From: Halomicrobium salinisoli
GTDB taxonomy: Archaea; Halobacteriota; Halobacteria; Halobacteriales; Haloarculaceae
Assembly: GCF_020405185.1 (NCBI RefSeq)
Contig: NZ_CP084463.1
Location: forward strand, 744,001 to 808,000
DNA: 64,000 bases
Direction of reading: 5' to 3'
Positions 8,801-18,876 of the stretch are shown here, piece by piece. Both the position numbers and the translations under genes were made by a program. How positions within the stretch are numbered: position 1 is the stretch's first letter; every line of letters begins with the position of its first letter. Under the pieces are notes generated by a model that worked only from the letters and a program-made list of their open reading frames with translations, was not told the DNA's origin and made no database searches.

Positions 8801-8878
8801 TATATGGTCGCGTCCGCGGCCCGACGCCGCCGCTCGGCGGCGCTCGATTGCACTCGGTAGCCGCCGGCCTCGCCGTCG

Positions 8879-9109
8879 TCAGGCGAAGCCGGTCCGGAAC
8901 GCGATCCACGCCAGGACGGAGACGAACAGGATGGGCGGGAGGATCATGAAGCCCCACAGGGGGTCGAGCCCCCAGCCCAGGAGCAACGCGAGGTCGAAGA
9001 GGCCGAGCGCGAGGAAGGGGGCCACGTACAGCGCCGCGCGCTTGCGGTTCAGGTGGTCGTCCCCCTGCCGGATGTCCGCCACGTCGATCCGTTCCTCGCG
9101 CTCGCTCAT
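8879..9109 (-). CDS. Small two-TM membrane protein
   Basis: This 76-aa protein has a charged N-terminus (MSEREERIDVADIRQGDDHLNRKR) that can be read as cytosolic, followed by two hydrophobic helices (AALYVAPFLALGLFDLALLL and FMILPPILFVSVLAWIAF). ATG 9109 is preferred over a start nine codons upstream because the MSE start is typical. No family is recognised. It is isolated between the prefoldin operon and a secreted-protein gene. Confidence 0.65.
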   Translation of the reverse strand: MSEREERIDVADIRQGDDHLNRKRAALYVAPFLALGLFDLALLLGWGLDPLWGFMILPPILFVSVLAWIAFRTGFA

Positions 9110-9278
9110 GGTCGACGGTCGGTGCGCCAGCGCCAAAAGCGTCGCGTTCTGGACGACTCGGAAGAACCAGCGGGGAACAGCGGCGTCCCGGTGGAGGGGA
9201 ACAGCGTCAGCGGCGTGAGGGGTAGGAGCTACGCGGCGGAGGGGAACGGCGTCAACGGGAGCGTGGACGGACTACCGG

Positions 9279-9713
9279 TCACGCCGGCGTGGCGTTTCCG
9301 GCAGGGGCGTCGGTAGCGTTCCCGGCGGGAGCGTCGCCGGCGTCGGTGGCGTTCTCGTCGCCCTCGTCGGGCGTGACCGAGCTGATCTGCTCGCCGAGCG
9401 ACCCGGTCAGGTCGCCGGCCAGCTTCTGGTCGATCAGGTCGTGGACGTCACCGACGAAGTCCGGCACCTGGTCGGGGAGGTCGGTCGGCGGGCCGCGGCG
9501 GTCGGCGTCGTCGGCGCGCGCGTTCGCGTCACCGGATTCGGTGGCGTTCGCGTCGTCGTCGTCCGCGCCGTCGGCGTCCGCATCGGCCGCGGCGGCCGCG
9601 TCGTCGTTCGCGTGGTCGTCTGCCTGTGCGGGAGCCGCGCCGGGGAGCGCCGCCGCCGTGCCCGTGACGACGAGCAGGGCGAGGACGGCGCCCGCGATGG
9701 TTTTGAGCGTCAT
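9279..9713 (-). CDS. Secreted acidic low-complexity protein
   Basis: This 144-aa protein has a Sec-type signal sequence (MTLKTIAGAVLALLVVTGTA, with cleavage likely after ALPGAAPAQA). The mature protein is rich in Asp/Ala/Asn, with a short structured patch (DLPDQVPDFVGDVHDLIDQK) and repeated (P)AGNAT units at the C-terminus that could be N-glycosylation sites (N-A-T). The function is unknown. The upstream spacer carries three phased CGAATT motifs (9768-9793). Confidence 0.65.
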   Translation of the reverse strand: MTLKTIAGAVLALLVVTGTAAALPGAAPAQADDHANDDAAAAADADADGADDDDANATESGDANARADDADRRGPPTDLPDQVPDFVGDVHDLIDQKLAGDLTGSLGEQISSVTPDEGDENATDAGDAPAGNATDAPAGNATPA

Positions 9714-9767
9714 GCTGCACCCGATCCTACTGAGCCGGACCGCCTTGAAGGGGGAATACGGAAAAGT

Positions 9768-9831
9768 CGAATTCTCCCGAATTAATCCGAATTGAGCGTT
9801 CTCCCTCCCGATTTAATTCGGTTTAATCGGG
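9768..9831. promoter_or_regulatory. Phased CGAATT triplet plus AT-rich palindrome
   Basis: CGAATT occurs at 9768, 9778 and 9788, exactly 10 bp apart and so on one helix face. Just beyond, CCCGATT (9807-9813) and AATCGGG (9825-9831) form an inverted repeat with AT-rich centre. The block lies upstream of the secreted-protein gene (start 9713) and overlaps the stop of the 99-aa gene. It looks like a regulator-binding site; the palindrome could alternatively end the upstream transcript. Confidence 0.5.
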
Positions 9832-10122
9832 TCGAACACCGTCCACGGCCTCGTCCAGCGGGCGCTGGCGCGTTCCGGCGGACGCGGTCGACTGCGCGCG
9901 GCGGCCGCCGACGAGGTAGCCGTCGGCCGGGCCGTCGTCCCACGGCGGCGCGTCCTGGAGCCACACCGGTGCGTCGGGACGGGAGCACGCCCGCGCCCAC
10001 TCGCGGGCGAGCGCTCTGGTCGGGAAGGTCCGCCAGGGCCCCTCGCGGTTGACCCACTCCCCGACCGCGCGGGAGCGCTTGCGCGCCGACGGCTTGACGG
10101 CGACCACGTACTCGTCGGTCAC
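9823..10122 (-). CDS. Small basic conserved-type protein, unknown function
   Basis: This 99-aa protein uses GTG at 10122 and begins VTDEYVVAVKPSARKRSRAV. It continues with an aromatic, charged stretch (GEWVNREGPWRTFPTRALARE). It is unusually basic for a haloarchaeal protein and has no membrane segment. No family is recognised. The longer open frame upstream overlaps the divergent gene at 10301 and is rejected. Confidence 0.55.
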   Translation of the reverse strand: MTDEYVVAVKPSARKRSRAVGEWVNREGPWRTFPTRALAREWARACSRPDAPVWLQDAPPWDDGPADGYLVGGRRAQSTASAGTRQRPLDEAVDGVRPD

Positions 10123-10300
10123 GCGACGGGCTTGGGGCTCGAGGCCCGTAGCTGTTGGCCGGCCGCGGTGAAAGTGGCGCTCCGGGTGCGAACGGCCAGC
10201 CGGAGGTTTCCGGCCGTTTGCGCCCGTCGCCCCGACCGCGTCAGTAATCGGTTCAGGGCGACGGGTGGGCTTTTCATACCCGGGTGCCCAATCGTTGGAT

Positions 10301-10774
10301 ATGGAACACGAGGCCACGGTGGAAGGCGTCGGGATCGGCGTCGGCGAGGAGGGGTCCGGCGCCCCGGTCGTCCTGCTGCGGGCCCGCGACGAGGTGATCC
10401 CCATCTTCGTCAGCTCCGACCAGGCCCAGTCGATGCAGCTGGCCATCGAGGGGGAGCCCTTCGAGCGGCCGCTGACCCACGACCTGATGGTGGAGATGAT
10501 CGCCGAGTTCGGCGCGGCGATCGACCGCGTCCGCATCGACGACCTCGCGGACGGCACCTTCTACGCCAAGATCGACACCGAGCAGTACCTGGGCGACCGC
10601 CGCAAGGAGATGGTGTTCGACGCCCGCCCCTCCGACGGCATCGCCGTCCACCTGCGCGTCGACTGCCCGCTGATCGTCTCCGACGAGGTGATCGACGAGG
10701 CCGGCCAGCCGCCCGAGGCCTTCGAGGAGGCCGCCGAGGGGGGCGAGGACGACGAGAGCGACTTCAAGCTGTGA
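10301..10774 (+). CDS. Bifunctional nuclease (BFN/DUF151) family protein
   Basis: This 157-aa protein has the BFN domain: VVLLRARDEVIPIFVSSDQA, then RPLTHDLMVEMIAEFGAAID, VRIDDLADGTFYAKI and ARPSDGIAVHLRVDCPLIVS. Members were described as having nuclease activity in plants and bacteria; the archaeal role is unproven. ATG 10301 is supported by a TATA-like TTTTCATA at 10271-10278. The C-terminal tail is acidic. It is monocistronic. Confidence 0.88.
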   Translation: MEHEATVEGVGIGVGEEGSGAPVVLLRARDEVIPIFVSSDQAQSMQLAIEGEPFERPLTHDLMVEMIAEFGAAIDRVRIDDLADGTFYAKIDTEQYLGDRRKEMVFDARPSDGIAVHLRVDCPLIVSDEVIDEAGQPPEAFEEAAEGGEDDESDFKL

Positions 10775-10830
10775 CGACCATCAGTCGACAGTCCGCCACC
10801 CGTTTCGTCGGTGCCCCCGCCGAGTGACCG

Positions 10831-12570
10831 TCAGACCTGCCCGAAGAGGTCGACGAGGTCGGCGTAGTCGACGTCGCCGTTACCGTTGTAGTCGTAGGCT
10901 GCGACGCTGTTCTGCATCGCTGGCTCGTCCATGTGCTCGAAGTAGGTGACGACGTCGGCGTAGTCGACCTCGCCGTTGCCGTTGAGGTCCTCGTACAGGC
11001 CGTCGTCGTCGGGATCGGTCGGCGTCGCGCCGTCGATAGGTGCCGGCTCCTCGCCCGGTGAGTCCGTCAGTGTGAGATCGGCGGCCGCCCACGGCGATCG
11101 GAACCCGTGATTGTTGACGGCCTGGACCAGCACAGTGTACTCGCTCGCATCGAGGTCCGCCATCGCCGCGCTCGTCTCGAGCCAGGCGATCGAGTACCAC
11201 GGCCCGGGGTCCGGGAGCTGATACGCGAACTGTAGCTGCTCGGGGTGGTCCGGCGCCGTCTCCGACTCCTCGGCCGGCAGTACGACCCCCGTCGGTCCAC
11301 CGCCGAGATCGTCCGAGTCCTCGGCCTCGATCGGCCAGACCACGTAGTGGCTCAGGTCCTCGTGGCCGACCGGGTCCCAGGAGGCGGTGGCGGTGTTCGG
11401 CCCCGTCGGCGTCACCTCGAGCCCGGTTGGGCGCGGCGGCGGGCTGCCCCCGAGGTCCCCGAAGACCGTCCGGTACTCCGATCCGACGTAGGTCACCTCG
11501 ACGGCGCGCGCCTCGTCGCAGTCGATCCCGGCCTCGTACTCGACGCCCTGGACCGTCTGGACGCACGCGCCGGCGTCGGGCCGCCGTTCCACGCCGATCC
11601 TGACGCGGAGCACCTCACCGTTGTGCTGGGCCGACACCGTCGGTCGGTAGCAGCCGCTGGGCACGGCGACCGTGCCGCTGACCGCGTAGGTCGTGCCGTC
11701 GTCGGCCGGCTCCCGCACCGTCGCCTCGTTCGCGAGCGGTGCGTCGCGGTCGACGACCTCGATTTCGGCGCTCTCGACGTCCGAAGCGGCGTACGGTGCG
11801 ACCTGCCTGTCGAACATGGTGTGCGGCTCGTACCGCACCTCGCGCGCCGGCGATCGGTTGCCGCCCTCGTCGACCGCCCGGAACGACGGCCTCGTGCGCC
11901 CTGTGATCGGGGCCTCCGTGCTGTCGCCGTCGACTGCCGTCCGGACGTGCGGGCGCGGCGCGGAGCTCGAGTACACGTTCACCCAGTCGAGTTCGTAGTG
12001 CGACAGGTCGGCCGCGTCGACCGCGTCCCACGCCAGCCGTGCGTGGCCGTCCCGCTCCGCGTGCCGGAGCTTCAGGTCGCTCGGCGCCGGCGGGGGCGAT
12101 TCGCCCGTCGGCGACGGGAGCTGGACGTCGACGTCTGCCTCCCCGGAGGTCGCCCCGTCGGGACCGACCGCGGCCACGGAGACGACGCCGTCGAAGCCCG
12201 CGACGAGCGGTGCCACCTCGGCGGTCGTGTCCGTCGTCTCGGCGACCACGGGACTCGGCATCGCGACGCCTACGGTGCCGCTTGCACCGGCGTCCGTGTC
12301 CCCGCTGTACGTGACTTCGTAGTGGTCGACCGCGTCGGCCCCCTCAGACGGGCGGTCCCACTCGACCGTCGCGGACGTGTGCGTCGTCTCCGCGACGCGC
12401 AGGTTCTCCGGTTTCGGGACGTCGCTCTGGGCGACGGCTGTACCGCTGATCGCCGACGACCCCAGGAGACCGACGGTGCCGGCGCCCGCTATCGACCGGA
12501 GCAACCCGCGGCGACCGACGCCTCGTTTCCCGCGCACTGCCTCGTCGCTCTCGTGATTCGTATCCCCCAT
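10831..12570 (-). CDS. Secreted fibronectin-III protein with C-terminal dockerin-like domain
   Basis: This 579-aa extracellular protein has a Tat signal (GVGRRGLLRS, twin Arg at 20-21, then a hydrophobic stretch ending AVAQ). Fn3-like segments lie at about 52-150, 160-250 and 385-510; a middle region (about 255-370) has three cysteines. At 520-579, after a short DGATPTDPDDDGL linker, two calcium-loop repeats (DLNGNGEVDYADVV and DYNGNGDVDYADLV) form a type-I-like dockerin. No catalytic domain is recognised. The same linker plus dockerin closes the GH9 enzyme at 35947-38610, so the two may share an anchoring partner. The N-terminal boundary is well supported by the signal peptide. Confidence 0.85.
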   Translation of the reverse strand: MGDTNHESDEAVRGKRGVGRRGLLRSIAGAGTVGLLGSSAISGTAVAQSDVPKPENLRVAETTHTSATVEWDRPSEGADAVDHYEVTYSGDTDAGASGTVGVAMPSPVVAETTDTTAEVAPLVAGFDGVVSVAAVGPDGATSGEADVDVQLPSPTGESPPPAPSDLKLRHAERDGHARLAWDAVDAADLSHYELDWVNVYSSSAPRPHVRTAVDGDSTEAPITGRTRPSFRAVDEGGNRSPAREVRYEPHTMFDRQVAPYAASDVESAEIEVVDRDAPLANEATVREPADDGTTYAVSGTVAVPSGCYRPTVSAQHNGEVLRVRIGVERRPDAGACVQTVQGVEYEAGIDCDEARAVEVTYVGSEYRTVFGDLGGSPPPRPTGLEVTPTGPNTATASWDPVGHEDLSHYVVWPIEAEDSDDLGGGPTGVVLPAEESETAPDHPEQLQFAYQLPDPGPWYSIAWLETSAAMADLDASEYTVLVQAVNNHGFRSPWAAADLTLTDSPGEEPAPIDGATPTDPDDDGLYEDLNGNGEVDYADVVTYFEHMDEPAMQNSVAAYDYNGNGDVDYADLVDLFGQV

Positions 12571-12893
12571 CGTGTCACCACGTTGTTTACATTATTCTAT
12601 TAGATGAAAAAACTGGCTGGGTGAGGGGTCCCAGGGACCGCTCACAGTCGATCCGGGACCTCCACCCGTTGGTAGTGAAAGAGCAGCCGCGGAAGAAGCT
12701 CGAAATAGAGGGCCGTCGCCTTCAGCGGGGCCGCTACCCGACGGAGTCGCGATCTCGCGGCTCGCGGGTCGCTTTGCTCCCCGCTCGCGCAGTCCGAGGC
12801 CTCACTTCGTTCGGTCTCGCGGCTCGCGTGTCGTTCGCTTCGCTCACTCCCGCTCGCTCTGACGAGGTTCCTCCCTGCGGTCGGAACCTCGCG
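12571..12893. repeat. 323-bp spacer: promoter of the Fn3-dockerin gene, then dispersed repeat
   Basis: The left 40 bp are AT-rich (CATTATTCTATTAGATG) and probably hold the promoter of the leftward Fn3-dockerin gene. From about 12760 the DNA becomes repetitive. 12760-12789 matches, at 29 of 30 bases on the opposite strand, a segment inside scpA (57786-57815). 12822-12862 matches, again opposite strand, the spacer at 29559-29599. 12863-12891 carries the CGAGGTTCC inverted repeat. No gene was seen. Confidence 0.7.
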
Positions 12894-13823
12894 TCAGTCG
12901 TCGGCGGGCGACGCGTCCCGGGAGGTCACGTCGACGGGGTCGGCGTCGACGCCGAGTTCGTCGAGGGCCTCCTGGGCGGCGCGCTTGCCGGAGACGAGCA
13001 TGGCGCCGAAGGTCGGGCCCATGCGCGGGAGGCCGTAGGTGGTCGCGGTGGCCATGCCGGTGACTATGAGGCCGTCGTGGGCGAGGCCGGTGTGCTCGAC
13101 GACGGCGTCCTCGCTCTCGCCGACCCACATGGAGTCGTGGCCGGGCGAGTCGTGGCCGGGGGCGCCGTAGGTGTCGTCGCCGGTGGAGTCCATGCCGCTG
13201 GCTTCCTCTTCGAGACCCGGCGCGTTGAGGACGCCGCGCTCGTCGAGCTTCTTGACGGCCATGGCCTCGTGGCCGGTGGCGTCGATGACGAGGTCCGCCT
13301 CGACGGCGATGGGGTCGACGCAGGTGATCTCGCGGGGCAGCGCGTGGACCGGCGTCCAGTTCATGACGATGCCGCCGACCTTGTGGTCCTCGCGGATGAC
13401 GATGTCGGTGAACTCCGTCATGTTCTGCATCTTGGCGCCGGCGTCGCAGGCGGCCTTGATGAGGCCGGAACAGGCCTCCGGGCCGTTGGCGACGTACAGC
13501 CCCTCGCTGTCCTTGGACTGCTTGTAGTCGACGTCGAGTTCGTCGAGGACCTGCTGGGCCGGGTCGCGCACGGTGACCTTGTTCATCAGGAACCCGCCCA
13601 GCCAGAAGCCGCCGCCGAGGTAGTTGTTCTTCTCGACGACCATCGTCTGGACGCCGCGCTCGGAGAGCTCCTTCGCGGCCATCAGGCCGGAGGGACCGCC
13701 ACCGACGATGATGACGTCCGAGTCCGAGAAGTCCATGAACTCCTCGGTCCACTCCTGACCGATCGCGCGTGTGACTTCCGCTTCGCCGACGTCGCTGAAC
13801 TGCTCGAAGCCGTCCTGGCTCAT
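12894..13823 (-). CDS. thi4: Thiamine thiazole synthase Thi4 (cysteine-containing)
   Basis: This 309-aa enzyme builds the thiazole moiety of thiamine from NAD and glycine. The FAD/NAD-binding motif [17 protein letters not shown] lies at 37-53. [10 protein letters not shown] (164-173) contains Cys168, aligning with the cysteine that eukaryotic and Haloferax Thi4 sacrifice as sulfur donor, rather than the His of sulfide-using archaeal forms. ATG 13823 ([10 protein letters not shown]) is preferred over an upstream in-frame ATG. It is divergent from a ThiR-like regulator, with a 154-bp shared control region. Confidence 0.95.
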   Translation of the reverse strand: MSQDGFEQFSDVGEAEVTRAIGQEWTEEFMDFSDSDVIIVGGGPSGLMAAKELSERGVQTMVVEKNNYLGGGFWLGGFLMNKVTVRDPAQQVLDELDVDYKQSKDSEGLYVANGPEACSGLIKAACDAGAKMQNMTEFTDIVIREDHKVGGIVMNWTPVHALPREITCVDPIAVEADLVIDATGHEAMAVKKLDERGVLNAPGLEEEASGMDSTGDDTYGAPGHDSPGHDSMWVGESEDAVVEHTGLAHDGLIVTGMATATTYGLPRMGPTFGAMLVSGKRAAQEALDELGVDADPVDVTSRDASPADD

Positions 13824-13849
13824 ATCACTGGGTAATAGCACAGGGTGGT

Positions 13850-13866
13850 AATACGACTTTCGTTAT
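13850..13866. promoter_or_regulatory. Imperfect palindrome in the thi4/regulator intergenic region
   Basis: AATACGA (13850-13856), CTT, TCGTTAT (13860-13866) forms an imperfect inverted repeat about 27 nt upstream of thi4 and close to its expected TATA element. It is a candidate site for the divergently encoded HTH-ThiN regulator. This is inference from position and symmetry only. Confidence 0.35.
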
Positions 13867-13977
13867 AACCTTCCTGTCACGCGCGGTTGTTCGCCGGCCG
13901 CGTTCCGGAGAATCGGCCGTTTCGGGCCGCGAGCGGAGCACGGTGGACTTTTGACGGGGCTGTCCGAAGACGGCGCC

Positions 13978-14901
13978 ATGTCGCTGCGGCTCCCGAGCGA
14001 GATCGTGGTCGAGCGGTTCCTGCCGACGGCGCGGGCCATGCTGGCGCGAGCGCTGGACGAGCGCGGCCTCACCCAGCGGGAGATCGCCGCCCACCTCGGC
14101 GTGACCCAGGCCGCGGTGAGCCAGTACGTCAGCGGCGATCCCGACCTCGAGGAGCGGTTCAGCGGGGACGAGCGCATGCGGCGGACCGTCGAGCGCATCG
14201 CCGACGGGTTCGCCGAGGAGACGATGGACGGCTACGAGGCGCTCGCGGAGCTGCTGGAGCTGATCCGCGCGTTCGAGGACCGGGGCCCGATCTGCGCGGT
14301 CCACGAGGAGGAGATGCCCGCCCTGGAAGGGCTGGGCTGCGATCTCTGCGTCCGCGGCGCGGACGGCGCCGTGCTGGCCGAGCGCGAGGCGCTGGACGCG
14401 GTCCGTCGGGCCTCTCGGCGGCTGGCCAACGCGCCGGGGATCGTCGAGCACGTCCCCAACGTCGGGACGAACGTCGCCGCGGCGGTCCCGGACGCCGCGG
14501 ACGCGACGGACGTGGCGGCCGTGCCCGGGCGTCTCCAGGCGGTGAACTCGCGCGTGCTGGTCCCGTCCGATCCGGAGTTCGGCGCGTCCCAGCGGGTCGC
14601 GACGACGGTCCTCGCCGCGACGGCCGTCGACCCCGAGGTCAGGGGCGCGCTGAACCTCGCGACGTCGGACGCGCTGCTCGACGCGGCTCGTGACCGGGGG
14701 ATCGATCCCCTGGCGTTCGACGCCAGTTACGAGGACCGCGGCGAGCGCCTCCGCGAGCGCTTCCGCGAGCGCGGGGCCGTCCCGCGGGTGGTCTACCACG
14801 AGGGCGCGTTCGGCATCGAGCCGGTGACCTACGTCCTCGGCGAGACGGCGACGGAGGCGGCTGAGCTGGCGATCGAACTAGTCCGTGATGCGGAGCAGTA
14901 A
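13978..14901 (+). CDS. HTH / ThiN-domain thiamine regulator (ThiR-like)
   Basis: This 307-aa protein has an N-terminal HTH (GLTQREIAAHLGVTQAAVSQ, about 30-49), a linker with three cysteines (CAVH...CDLC) absent from the paralogue at 1-546, and a C-terminal ThiN-like domain. The ThiN domain spans from AAVPGRLQAVNSRVLVPSDP to VVYHEGAFGIEPVTYVLG. ThiN domains bind thiamine-phosphate-related ligands; fused to HTH they act as repressors of thiamine genes in archaea. The divergent position next to thi4 fits that role. ATG 13978 is favoured by a TATA-like ACTTTTGA at 13947-13954; the TTG at 13951 overlaps this box. Confidence 0.88.
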   Translation: MSLRLPSEIVVERFLPTARAMLARALDERGLTQREIAAHLGVTQAAVSQYVSGDPDLEERFSGDERMRRTVERIADGFAEETMDGYEALAELLELIRAFEDRGPICAVHEEEMPALEGLGCDLCVRGADGAVLAEREALDAVRRASRRLANAPGIVEHVPNVGTNVAAAVPDAADATDVAAVPGRLQAVNSRVLVPSDPEFGASQRVATTVLAATAVDPEVRGALNLATSDALLDAARDRGIDPLAFDASYEDRGERLRERFRERGAVPRVVYHEGAFGIEPVTYVLGETATEAAELAIELVRDAEQ

Positions 14902-14993
14902 CGGGGTCTCGGTCGCAGCGCCGTCTGGCAGTTACCAGTTCCGTGCTCGATGACCACGCCAGCTACTTCCTGTGAGCGATACTACCAGTCCGC

Positions 14994-16723
<1,730 letters not shown>

Positions 16724-16727
<4 letters not shown>

Positions 16728-17647
16728 CCGGACTCACCGACGCGCCCGAGTGGAGCGGCACCTCGGACGACCCGAACGACGAGCAGTTCGGCGACGTGGT
16801 GGAACCAGCCACGCTGGACGAGGCGAACGAGTACGACGCCGCCCTCGTCGGTGAGCCTTACGACGGCGCAGTGATCGGCCGCCAGGGCGCGAGGGAGGGG
16901 CCCGCCGCCGTCCGCGAGGAGCTGGCGAGCGTCACGACCCACCACCTCGCGGCCGGCCCCGTCCGCCGGCTCGCAGACCTCGGCGACGTCTCCATCATCG
17001 ACGAGGACCCCGCGACCGTGCAGGACGCCGTCGCCGACCTGGCTGACCGAGTCTACGATACCGGCATCGTCCCCGTCTTCCTCGGCGGGGACAACTCGCT
17101 GACCTACGCCAACGCCGCCCCGCTGCTGGAGCGGGGATCTGTGGGTGCGATCAGCTTCGACGCCCACCTCGACTGCCGCGAGGTGCGGGAGGGCCCCACC
17201 AGCGGCACCCCCTACCGGCAACTCCACGAGGACGGCCTCGACGCCTTCGCCGTAATCGGCGCGCACCACTTCGAGACGAGCACGCCCTACGTCGAGTACG
17301 TCAGGGAGCGCGGGGGGCTGATCGTCCCGCCGGAGGACGTGGCTGACGACCCGATCGAGGCCGCTGAGGCGGCACTCCGGGCGATGACCGGCGTCGACGC
17401 GATCTACGTCAGCGTCGACCTGGACGTCCTCGACGCGACCGCGGCGCCGGGCGTGAGCGCGCCGACCCCCGGCGGCCTTCCGACGCGGGACCTCTTCGCG
17501 ATGGTCCGCCACGCCACCGCCGACGACCGCGTCGCCGGCTTCGAGGTGGTCGAGTGCGCTCCGCCGCTGGCGGAGGGGGACCTTACCGCCGCCGCGGGCG
17601 CCCGCGCGGTGGCCCACGCGGTAGCCGGCCTGGAGGTGGCGCGGTGA
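16724..17647 (+). CDS. hutG: Formimidoylglutamase (arginase family)
   Basis: This 307-aa Mn-dependent hydrolase cleaves N-formimino-L-glutamate to glutamate and formamide, ending the pathway. The metal-binding motifs of the ureohydrolase superfamily are present: [19 protein letters not shown] (in place of the usual DAHxD) and [14 protein letters not shown]. It overlaps hutU and hutI by 4 nt each, implying coupled translation. Agmatinase activity is less likely given the hut context. Confidence 0.93.
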
Positions 17648-18876
17648 GCGAACTGACGGCGGTCGTCCACGGCGCGAGCGAGGTGGCCGTGGTCCGAGAC
17701 GGCGAACTGGAGACCGTCGCGGACGGTGCAGTCGCGGTCGAAGACGGCGCGGTGGCGGCGGTCGGGCCGGCCGAGGACGTCACTGCCGAGTACCCCCCGG
17801 AGAACGCCGTCCACGCCGTCGACGCCGACGGCGGGGCCGTGCTCCCGGGCTTCGTCGACGGCCACACGCACGCCCTGTTCGCCGGCGACCGCGCCGACGA
17901 GTTCGCCGCCAAGCTGCGGGGCAAGAGCTACGGTGAGATCATGGCCGAGGGCGGCGGCATCCTCCGGACCGTCCGGGCGACCCGCGAGGCCCCCGCCGAG
18001 CGGCTACTGGCGAACCTGCTCGACCGCCTCGACGCGATGCTCGAGCGCGGGACCACGACGGTCGAGGTCAAGTCCGGCTACGGGCTCGACCGCGAGACGG
18101 AACTCCGGATGCTGGACGTCGTCGACCGCGCCGACCAGCGCCATCCCGTCGACGTCGTCCCGACGTTCATGGGCGCCCACGCCGTGCCCGAGGACACCGA
18201 TGCGGACGACTACGTCGAGCGCGTGGTCGACGAGCAACTGCCCGCCGTCGCGGACCAGGGGATCGCCGAGTTCTGCGACGTCTTCTGCGAGGAGGGCGCC
18301 TTCTCCGTCGACCAGTCCCGCCGCGTGCTGGAAGCGGGCTCGGAGCGGGGGCTGGCGCCGAAGGTCCACGCCGAGGAGCTCTCCCGCATCGGCGGCGCGC
18401 AACTCGCGGCCGACCTCGGCGCGGCCAGCGCCGACCACCTGCTGCACGCCACCGAAGACGACATCGAGGCCCTGCGCGACGCCGGCGTCACGCCCGTCCT
18501 CCTGCCGGCCACCGCCTTCGGTCTCGGCGGGGACTACGCGGACGCCCGGGCGTTCGTCGACGCCGGCGCGGCGCCCGCCGTCGCGACGGACTTCAACCCG
18601 AACTGCTACGCGGAGAGCGTCCCCTTCAACGTCGCGCTGGCCTGCGTCGAGATGGGGCTGACGCCCGCCGAGGCCGTCGTCGCCGCGACGGCGACCGGCG
18701 CGGAGTCCGTGGACCGCGAGGGTCTGGGAACCTTGCAGGAGGGCACGCCCGCCGACCTCGTCGTGCTCGACGCCCCCTCCCACGTCCACGTCCCCTACAG
18801 CTACGGCGTGGACCGCGTCGAGACGGTTCTCAAGCGCGGCCGCCCCGTCGTCCGCGGAGGTGATCGCTGTGCCTGA
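17644..18876 (+). CDS. hutI: Imidazolonepropionase
   Basis: This 410-aa amidohydrolase opens the imidazolone ring to give N-formimino-L-glutamate. It shows the amidohydrolase metal site DGHTHALFAG, then EVKSGYGLDRETELRML, MGAHAVPED, KVHAEELSRIGGA and the metal Asp in ATDFNPN. GTG 17644 overlaps the hutG stop (GTGA). The 3' end overlaps hutH and contains its Shine-Dalgarno sequence. Confidence 0.96.
   Translation: MSELTAVVHGASEVAVVRDGELETVADGAVAVEDGAVAAVGPAEDVTAEYPPENAVHAVDADGGAVLPGFVDGHTHALFAGDRADEFAAKLRGKSYGEIMAEGGGILRTVRATREAPAERLLANLLDRLDAMLERGTTTVEVKSGYGLDRETELRMLDVVDRADQRHPVDVVPTFMGAHAVPEDTDADDYVERVVDEQLPAVADQGIAEFCDVFCEEGAFSVDQSRRVLEAGSERGLAPKVHAEELSRIGGAQLAADLGAASADHLLHATEDDIEALRDAGVTPVLLPATAFGLGGDYADARAFVDAGAAPAVATDFNPNCYAESVPFNVALACVEMGLTPAEAVVAATATGAESVDREGLGTLQEGTPADLVVLDAPSHVHVPYSYGVDRVETVLKRGRPVVRGGDRCA
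18856..18865 (+). promoter_or_regulatory. Strong Shine-Dalgarno deciding the hutH start
   Basis: GGAGGTGATC is fully complementary to the usual 3' end of 16S rRNA. Its GGAGG core ends 8 nt before the GTG at 18869, the best spacing among the possible starts (GTG 18860, GTG 18869, ATG 18878). It lies within the last codons of hutI. Confidence 0.6.

Noticed and set aside
8801..8878. tRNA-like or other RNA gene after the double stem
   Set aside because: No T-loop consensus or cloverleaf could be drawn. The stretch is short and G+C-rich with a single small hairpin.
10123..10557. Extension of the 99-aa basic protein to 244 aa
   Set aside because: The extra codons overlap the divergent bifunctional-nuclease gene and its promoter. 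The GTG at 10122 begins a more natural protein.
13951..13977. TTG start nine codons upstream for the thi4-linked regulator
   Set aside because: It overlaps the likely TATA-like element, whereas ATG 13978 lies at the expected leaderless distance and aligns with the paralogue.
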